From: Deltaproteobacteria bacterium | GTDB taxonomy: Bacteria; Myxococcota_A; Polyangia; HGW-17; SLPX01 | DNA: 5,820 nt | NCBI GenBank assembly: GCA_011390535.1 | Contig: JAABSF010000196.1 | Coordinates: forward strand, 1-5,820 | Direction of reading: 5' to 3' | In this document: positions 1 through 4,294 of the stretch, piece after piece | Numbering within the stretch: the stretch's first letter is position 1 | Layout: every line of letters begins with the position of its first letter | Translations under genes and position numbers: made by a program | Notes under the pieces: generated by a model | Told to the model about the DNA's origin: nothing | The model's database searches: none | Seen by the model: only the letters and a program-made list of their open reading frames with translations

Positions 1-859
1 GGGTAATGTCACCATTCACCTGTACACAGATCCGCCCCCGGCACGCCGTGCAGTGTGAGCCGAAAAAAGAAATAGGCACATCCAACCGTCGGTAGACCAG
101 GTTGATCAACGGATAGTCCAGCACTGTAACGGAGTGTCCGCTGATTATAGCGGCGGACGAAAGAGCCCCTATCTCAAGGATGTCTTCGGCGGTAAGGAGG
201 TTGCTTTCGTGATTTGAGGGTTCAACTTCTTTGTGGGCCCGTTCGCCAACGGTGTTATTTGAAACATCCCCGACAGGAATCAAAGATACCCCTTCAACGG
301 CCGGGTATTTTTTCCATAGCCATTGAAAAAAAGAAGGAAGAGTCTCGATGTTGTCTTTAGACACTACGGTAAATATTCTGACCGGAAGCCCGCCATCCAG
401 CGCAATTTCAAGCCCCTTTAATGTTTTGTAAAACGTGCCTTGTCCTCTGTTTTTTTCGTGTTGTTCCAGGAACCCGTCCAGGCTTACTGTTAAATGCACA
501 GGGAACGGTCCGGCGGCAGCCTTTTCTACGAATGATTGCGTCAAGAGGGTGCCGTTTGTGTTGATTATGAGTACTCGAAAAGGCAACGAAAAGGCCGCCG
601 CCATGATGTCGTCCAGGTGGGGATGAACCAGAGGTTCTCCCCCTGTGAGGTGAACCTCCTCGTGACCGAGTCTCGCCCCTTCGCTCATAATCTCCTTTAT
701 TGTCCTCAAGCTCATGTGCCGGCCGCCCCGAAGCGCTCGGACAAAACAATAACGGCACTCTTGATTGCAATGACTTGTGATTTCCAGATCCAACAAATTG
801 TAGCCCCGAATCGTAATGCTCAATGTGCAGAGAGCTGTTTTCTTCTGAACATGAGGCAT
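1..859 (-). CDS. Radical SAM/SPASM-type protein (3' end outside window)
   Basis: An open frame of 286 codons runs leftward from ATG at 859 and leaves the window without a stop. Residues 31-38 read CNQECRYC, the CxxxCxxC motif that binds the radical SAM 4Fe-4S cluster. LTGGEPL (71-77) is the SAM-binding GGE motif, and INTNG (99-103) and VSLDG (125-129) fit the later strands of the TIM-barrel. Near the edge, CTACRGRIC (270-278) followed by VQVNGDIT resembles the start of a SPASM domain, which carries auxiliary iron-sulfur clusters; the remaining cysteines would lie outside the window. SPASM enzymes mature peptides or proteins, modify haem-type cofactors, or activate sulfatases; the substrate cannot be read from this fragment. 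ATG 859 is the only start between the in-frame stop at 896-898 and the motif, and GGAAGAG lies about 4 nt upstream. A sigma-54 promoter lies just upstream. The family is near certain; the function is unknown. Confidence 0.93.
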   Translation of the reverse strand, partial: MPHVQKKTALCTLSITIRGYNLLDLEITSHCNQECRYCFVRALRGGRHMSLRTIKEIMSEGARLGHEEVHLTGGEPLVHPHLDDIMAAAFSLPFRVLIINTNGTLLTQSFVEKAAAGPFPVHLTVSLDGFLEQHEKNRGQGTFYKTLKGLEIALDGGLPVRIFTVVSKDNIETLPSFFQWLWKKYPAVEGVSLIPVGDVSNNTVGERAHKEVEPSNHESNLLTAEDILEIGALSSAAIISGHSVTVLDYPLINLVYRRLDVPISFFGSHCTACRGRICVQVNGDIT

Positions 860-897
860 GTTTCTCTTCCGTGGGTGCGGATGTGGGGTGGGGTATC

Positions 898-914
898 AGC
901 AAAGTCCTTGCCAA
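898..914 (-). promoter_or_regulatory. Sigma-54 (-24/-12) promoter of the radical SAM gene
   Basis: On the minus strand the sequence reads TTGGCAAGGACTTTGCT. The GG and GC dinucleotides are exactly 10 nt apart, and it matches the RpoN consensus TGGCAC-N5-TTGCW except for A in place of C at the sixth base. The predicted transcription start is near 887, giving a leader of about 28 nt that contains the GGAAGAG ribosome-binding site before ATG 859. Sigma-54 holoenzyme needs an ATP-driven activator bound upstream, and a suitable palindrome is present at 1011-1039. The element and the gene are seen in sequence; actual use is inferred. Confidence 0.75.
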
Positions 915-1010
915 AAGTTTTGTTGGATTGAAAAACGCCTGTAACCCCAGTTAAAAAGGGCTTTTTTAATATGCTGGAGAATCACACGGTTTGATTCTGA
1001 AGGGACTGAA

Positions 1011-1060
1011 GTGTATCATTTTATCGCAAAATGATACACCTGTCGCCAAACATGATACAC
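1011..1060. promoter_or_regulatory. Palindromic upstream activator site plus extra half-site
   Basis: GTGTATCATTTT (1011-1022) and AAAATGATACAC (1028-1039) are perfect 12-bp inverted arms around a 5-nt centre. A third copy of the half-site, ATGATACAC, lies at 1052-1060. The palindrome is centred about 138 bp upstream of the predicted sigma-54 transcription start, in the usual range for enhancer-binding proteins. Such activators commonly carry a Fis-type helix-turn-helix and bind palindromes of this kind with TGTATC/GATACA-like edges. No activator gene is in the window. The alternative of a transcription terminator is unlikely because there is no T-run after either arm and no gene ends here. 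Confidence 0.65.
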
Positions 1061-1160
1061 TCTGCAACGTGCCTTCAGTCTGTTTTCCAGCGGCACATTG
1101 CGACGCCGGCTTTCCTTCGAGCCGGGGGGATTTGTCGATCTTTGCTGCGACTATTGGCTC

Positions 1161-1175
1161 GACCTGTGGTGAGCA
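1161..1175 (+). repeat. 15-bp motif, copy 1 of 2
   Basis: GACCTGTGGTGAGCA here matches GACCTGTGGCGAGCA at 4110-4124 with one difference. Both copies are intergenic and on the same strand. It resembles half of the short dispersed CCTG-x-GAGC...TCGAA elements seen in many bacterial genomes, and TTTCGAA follows at 1182-1188 in this copy. Chance similarity is possible. Confidence 0.35.
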
Positions 1176-1258
1176 GTTGCTTTCGAATGGACTGATGAAG
1201 TGCTGAGCATAGATGATAGGGGCAGAGAAGAGCGAATGATGGATCGGCCGGGCGGATT

Positions 1259-1636
1259 TTACTCAATAATGTCGGGTAATTTGGGTTTTTCTACGAGTAG
1301 ATCTTCGTTGATTAGATCCAAGATGATGTGCCTGCCGGACATAAAGGTAGAGCCTATTACGAGTGGATAAGGGAGGTCGTCTACTACTTTACAGCTCCAG
1401 TCGAGAGGTGTCTCATCAATATCGATCTCAACTGCCATGAAATGCTCTACGGAGACAACTCTTAAGGAAGGGCCGACTTTAATGATAAAGGGTTCGGAGA
1501 GCTCAGAAACTTCTCCTATTTGGTCGGCGATATTACGACGAAGATACGTACCCATGACCTTCAGGTCGAATGATGCTTCAATAACGGTGCTGCCCTTTTT
1601 GCCCGTAACCCTGACTTTGCGTTTCAATGCATTCAT
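1259..1636 (-). CDS. Retropepsin-like (clan AA aspartic protease fold) protein, active site not recognisable
   Basis: A complete 125-aa protein, the right size for one retropepsin-like domain. Residues 8-41 show the beta strand, acidic residue and helix order of the fold: RVTGKKGS, then D24, then TYLRRNIADQIG (30-41). Residues 92-108 (LVIGSTFMSGRHIILDL) match the family's C-terminal signature, IG-x-x-F followed by a hydrophobic-D strand. The usual D-T/S-G catalytic triplet is replaced by D-L-K at 24-26, so the protein may be a non-proteolytic relative or the alignment may be shifted. There is no signal peptide or membrane segment, suggesting a cytoplasmic location. ATG 1636 is preceded by AAGGAG with a 5-nt spacer. 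It stands alone, with a long gap on either side. That this is a real gene is well supported; the fold assignment is by pattern only. Confidence 0.72.
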   Translation of the reverse strand: MNALKRKVRVTGKKGSTVIEASFDLKVMGTYLRRNIADQIGEVSELSEPFIIKVGPSLRVVSVEHFMAVEIDIDETPLDWSCKVVDDLPYPLVIGSTFMSGRHIILDLINEDLLVEKPKLPDIIE

Positions 1637-1640
1637 AAAG

Positions 1641-1655
1641 TCTCCTTATAGGAGA
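1641..1655 (-). promoter_or_regulatory. Hairpin containing the Shine-Dalgarno of the 1259-1636 gene
   Basis: On the minus strand TCTCCT and AGGAGA are 6-bp complementary arms around the loop ATA. The right arm is the Shine-Dalgarno sequence for ATG 1636, so folding would hide the ribosome-binding site. The stem is short, and its regulatory meaning is an inference. Confidence 0.4.
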
Positions 1656-2140
1656 TGTTTGTTGGGTTTCTGCCTCTTTCTGCCGCCTATGAGGCAAAAC
1701 ACTAGTTTCTCTTAGCCGGAATGCGGGGTGGCTTTTGTACATTCATTTAGGTTGAAAGAAAAAATATTTCAAGAAGATTCTGCATAACCTTTATGGCTTT
1801 TATATTGTAATGGCGAAAGATAGCACAGGCAGGGAGAAATGAAGCTCTAAGCAATTCTACTTTTCGAAAAAGAAGGACGTTAAATCGCGAGATAAGGGCT
1901 GACTCAAGAATACAAAATATGTGAATTCTACTTGCTCTTCTATGTCAGTGTGCGATACCCATTTGGGACCTATTGTTTAGACACGCAATTGTGCGGGTCA
2001 TTGTTTCAACGGATCGCTTGTGTTCAATGGTGCCGAGTTTGTATTGGGAGAGAATTCGGGAATGTGATGCCGGGTTTTTTATTGGGCGGTGATAGGCATC
2101 TTTCATCGGAGGTATCAAGCGAAAGACGGGAGCCGCGAGA
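1656..2140. other. Non-coding region between divergent gene blocks
   Basis: No convincing gene is seen on either strand in about 485 bp lying between the start of the minus-strand 1259-1636 gene and rseP. Promoters for both directions should lie here, but none has a strong match. An A/T-rich interrupted palindrome, TTGAAA (1752-1757) and TTTCAA (1767-1772), could be an operator or contain a -35-like element for the leftward gene. A weak -10-like TATATT sits at 1801. A 70-codon frame starting with TTG at 1932 and overlapping the rseP start has no ribosome-binding site and looks spurious. Confidence 0.5.
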
Positions 2141-3574
2141 ATGAGTTGGTTGCTTGCCGTATTGGCCCTTGGGCTGTTGGTTATGATTCATGAGTTCGGT
2201 CATTTCATTGTGGCCAAGCTCTCCGGGATGAAGGTTGATGTATTCAGTATCGGTTTTGGACCGGTTGTGCCCGGGTGCCGTTGGGAATGGGACGGTACCG
2301 AGTTTGTGATTTCATGGGTGCCTTTAGGGGGATACGTGAAGATCGCCGGGTCGAACCCCGATGACGAAGAAGATTACGATCCAGAGGATCCGCAGGCGTT
2401 TCTGAATCAACCTGTCTGGAAAAGAATGGCTGTTGTGGCAGCGGGCCCAGGGATTAACTACGTTTTTGCTTGGATATTGGCGTTGTTTCTTTTCGGTTTT
2501 TGGGGGTTGCCCGTGAAACCGGAAAAGCACCCTTTGGTGGTGGCGCAAGTTAATGCGGCACGGCCTGCCGCAAAAGCAGGTTTAAGCGAAGGCGACAGGA
2601 TAGTTACTGTCGATGGGCGGAAAGTGGAGAGCTACGAACACTATCGTCGAATTGTAGGTTTGTATTTAAGAGGTTGTCGATATGTTCAGGGGGAAGATGC
2701 GGCCTTGGATTTGGATGTAAAAAGGGGAGGCGAGCTGGTGAGTGTCAGTTGGAAACCGGAAAAAGTTGAGGGCGGCGGCGGAATTGCAGGAACCGGAGTT
2801 TCATTCGTTTTCCTTGTGGAGAACGGGACTTTGTCCCGGGCTTTGTTACCTTTGTTGAGAGGGGCGTGGGTAGCCGGTTTGATGTCGGTTAAAGCCAAAG
2901 AGTCAGGGTTAAAAATAGGTGACAGGATCGTGGCGGTAGACGGGCATGAGTTGCGATCCAAAAAGCATTTAAAAAATGTCATCGAGCAACTTAGAAAAGG
3001 GTACAGATGTTCTAATCGCATGGAGAAGGCTTTGGTTGTGGGCATCAAGAAAGGCGGGAAAGGCGGGAAGGGTGGTGAGGTGAAAGAGGTGAAGCTGTAT
3101 CCTGATGAGAGGGGCTTGATTGGGGTGGTGTTCCAGGATGTAACAAAATGGGAGAAGGTCCCTGTTCAGGAGAGGCTTTTTTATGCCATGGAGTATCCTA
3201 TCGGCAAATCCAAAGAGATGCTGTCTGCGCTCGGGGGATTGCTTTCAAGGCTTTTTGGCGGTGCATCGGGAGCGGCAACTCAGGTCTCCGGGCCGGTGGG
3301 TATTGTCGTTGCCATCAAGACACAGATACGGCAAGGTTTTATTTATGGCATGACAGTGGTCATGTTTTTAAGTGTTATGTTGGGGCTGTTTAATCTGCTG
3401 CCCATGCCTGCATTGGATGGTGGTCATTTAATGTTCAGGTTGGTGGAGCTGATCACAGGGAAGAGGTTGTCCCAGAAAAAGGAGGCGAGGGTGCATCAGG
3501 TCGCGCTCTTATTACTCTTGGTCTTGTTTGTTTTGGTTACGGTAAAGGACTGTCGTGGGTTGTTTGGCATTTGA
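2141..3574 (+). CDS. rseP: RseP-family site-2 zinc metalloprotease
   Basis: An intact 477-aa inner-membrane protease, slightly longer than the roughly 450-aa E. coli RseP. The family cleaves membrane-embedded anti-sigma factors such as RseA, after a first cut by DegS, and also clears signal-peptide remnants. Zinc ligands are H17 and H21 in HEFGH (17-21), with E18 as the catalytic base, and D426 in NLLPMPALDGGH (418-429). Membrane segments are about 3-24, 96-120, 401-420 and 452-467. GPGIN (102-106) and VSGPVGIV (383-390) are conserved family stretches. Two PDZ modules lie between segments 2 and 3, with carboxylate-binding signatures at AGLSEGDRIVTVDG (146-159) and SGLKIGDRIVAVDG (255-268). 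A KGG x3 tract (304-312) is an unusual insertion in the second module. GGGAG at 2128-2132 lies 8 nt before ATG 2141. The usual neighbour dxr is absent upstream. The next gene overlaps its end by 20 bp. Confidence 0.97.
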   Translation: MSWLLAVLALGLLVMIHEFGHFIVAKLSGMKVDVFSIGFGPVVPGCRWEWDGTEFVISWVPLGGYVKIAGSNPDDEEDYDPEDPQAFLNQPVWKRMAVVAAGPGINYVFAWILALFLFGFWGLPVKPEKHPLVVAQVNAARPAAKAGLSEGDRIVTVDGRKVESYEHYRRIVGLYLRGCRYVQGEDAALDLDVKRGGELVSVSWKPEKVEGGGGIAGTGVSFVFLVENGTLSRALLPLLRGAWVAGLMSVKAKESGLKIGDRIVAVDGHELRSKKHLKNVIEQLRKGYRCSNRMEKALVVGIKKGGKGGKGGEVKEVKLYPDERGLIGVVFQDVTKWEKVPVQERLFYAMEYPIGKSKEMLSALGGLLSRLFGGASGAATQVSGPVGIVVAIKTQIRQGFIYGMTVVMFLSVMLGLFNLLPMPALDGGHLMFRLVELITGKRLSQKKEARVHQVALLLLLVLFVLVTVKDCRGLFGI

Positions 3575-4085
3575 AGTTGGCGGGTTCAGGCTCCGTCACT
3601 GTTTGATCCTTTCTTTTATGGCTTTGTTCTGCATGGCGCAGTGTCAATCCGACTGTGTGAGGCGTTGTGGCCTGGATCCTGTTGAAGTCGACCTTAAACG
3701 TTACAAAAAGCAGAGGGAAGAGCTCTCACAGGAGACAAGTGAGTTGATGGCTCGTGTAGATGAGTTCGAAGACAAGGTCTTTGTAAATCAGCGTGCGGCC
3801 TTGGATCTTTTGCGGGCGGATCTCACCGAGAGAGCATCTCTTTTTGCCAGGAAGTTTGCGGGTATTAGCGTGGAGACCGATGTGGTGCGGGAGGTTTATG
3901 AAAAAGAGCTGGAAGGCTACAAAAACTTGGCCAAGGCATACAGGGTTCTTCAAAACGCCTTTGAAACCAACGACGCTTCATCCATCAGAGAGGGGCTTGA
4001 GTTACGCGAAAAGGGGTTGCGGTTGGTGAAAGGTTCGGAAATAGAATTGAACAAGCTGGAAAGAAAATACTGGCGACACCCATGA
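3555..4085 (+). CDS. Small exported or membrane-anchored helical protein downstream of rseP
   Basis: I do not recognise this 176-aa protein. It has a basic, then hydrophobic N-terminus (about residues 12-29) that could be a signal peptide or membrane anchor, followed by four cysteines at 26, 30, 34 and 38. The sequence before C30 (MAQC) is a poor lipobox, so lipoprotein status is uncertain. Residues 43-170 are rich in charged residues with heptad-like leucine spacing and look mostly alpha-helical, probably coiled coil. The GTG start at 3555 is chosen because AAAGGA (3544-3549) lies 5 nt upstream and because the resulting 20-bp overlap with rseP suggests translational coupling; TTG 3603 or ATG 3618 are alternatives with weaker ribosome-binding sites and would trim the basic part of the signal. 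Co-expression with rseP suggests an envelope role, which is inference. Confidence 0.78.
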   Translation: MGCLAFEVGGFRLRHCLILSFMALFCMAQCQSDCVRRCGLDPVEVDLKRYKKQREELSQETSELMARVDEFEDKVFVNQRAALDLLRADLTERASLFARKFAGISVETDVVREVYEKELEGYKNLAKAYRVLQNAFETNDASSIREGLELREKGLRLVKGSEIELNKLERKYWRHP

Positions 4086-4107
4086 AATTTACTTGCGTAC
4101 TTGCGCA

Positions 4108-4136
4108 TTGACCTGTGGCGAGCATGATATTATTAA
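4108..4136 (+). promoter_or_regulatory. Candidate sigma-70 promoter for the metalloprotease gene
   Basis: TTGACC (4108-4113) matches the -35 consensus at 5 of 6 bases, and TATTAA (4131-4136) matches the -10 at 4 of 6, with an optimal 17-bp spacer. Transcription would start near 4143, giving a leader of about 150 nt that includes the 41-bp repeats. The -35 overlaps the 15-bp motif also found at 1161-1175. Confidence 0.42.
4110..4124 (+). repeat. 15-bp motif, copy 2 of 2
   Basis: This is the second copy of the motif at 1161-1175, matching 14 of 15 bases. It overlaps the -35 box of the candidate metalloprotease promoter and has no TTCGAA downstream. Confidence 0.35.
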
Positions 4137-4164
4137 GATAAGATAAGATAGGATTAATCTTATT
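4134..4164. repeat. TAAGA microsatellite with adjoining inverted repeat
   Basis: TAAGA occurs three times in tandem at 4134-4148, followed by the variant TAGGA (4149-4153). The last part can pair with the sequence that follows: ATAAGAT (4143-4149) and ATCTTAT (4157-4163) are 7-bp complementary arms around a 7-nt loop. It lies immediately downstream of the candidate -10 element, so changes in copy number would alter the start of the leader. Confidence 0.65.
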
Positions 4165-4168
4165 GATG

Positions 4169-4257
4169 GCTGTCTGTAGGTAGTTGTTCGTATATAGGTC
4201 TTTTAGGTAGCTGTCTGTAGGTAGTTGTTCGTATATAGGTCTTTTAGGTAGCTGTCT
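4169..4257. repeat. Two perfect 41-bp tandem repeats plus 7-bp partial copy
   Basis: The unit beginning GCTGTCTGTAGG at 4169 recurs without any change at 4210, and its first 7 bases recur at 4251. Each unit contains two copies of TAGGTAG followed by YTGTY, at 4177, 4204, 4218 and 4245, so spacing alternates 27 and 14 bp. It is dense in stop codons on the plus strand and is therefore not coding in that direction. It lies in the leader of the metalloprotease gene. Confidence 0.92.
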
Positions 4258-4294
4258 TTTAACAGTTGCCTCAGTAAAGAATGGAGTTTTTTTG

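Larger units (their letters stand above)
860..1258. other. Gene-free control region upstream of the radical SAM gene
   Basis: This 400-bp gap separates the start of the radical SAM gene from the end of the retropepsin-like gene; both genes point left. It holds the sigma-54 promoter and its activator palindrome. The stretch 1061-1258 has no convincing gene. It carries a 7-bp inverted repeat (TCGAGCC at 1117-1123 and GGCTCGA at 1156-1162) and the 15-bp motif shared with 4110-4124. No strong intrinsic terminator for the gene ending at 1259 is visible. Confidence 0.6.

Noticed and set aside
408..914. A 168-codon frame on the minus strand and a 131-codon frame on the plus strand over the same region
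   Set aside because: Both are out-of-frame shadows of the radical SAM gene, whose cysteine and GGE motifs identify the true frame. Their translations are low-complexity and spread across the sigma-54 promoter.
951..969. TTAAAAA/TTTTTAA dyad with T-run as a possible terminator
   Set aside because: The stem is almost all A/T, the loop holds the only G/C bases, and no gene on either strand ends close by.
1165..1185. Second sigma-54-like element on the plus strand, TGGTGAGCAGTTGC
   Set aside because: GG and GC are 9 rather than 10 nt apart, which strongly reduces sigma-54 binding, and no plus-strand gene follows.
991..1206. A 71-codon plus-strand frame
   Set aside because: It starts with TTG, overlaps the activator palindrome and has no ribosome-binding site or recognisable protein features.
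1793..1809. Possible sigma-54 element ATGGCTTTTATATTGTA upstream of rseP
   Set aside because: The -12 GC is replaced by GT and the distance to rseP is over 300 bp, with no activator palindrome nearby.
1932..2144. A 70-codon frame whose stop overlaps the rseP start codon as ATGA
   Set aside because: It starts with TTG without any ribosome-binding site, has no recognisable protein features, and is a likely chance frame in non-coding DNA. The ATGA overlap is its only support.
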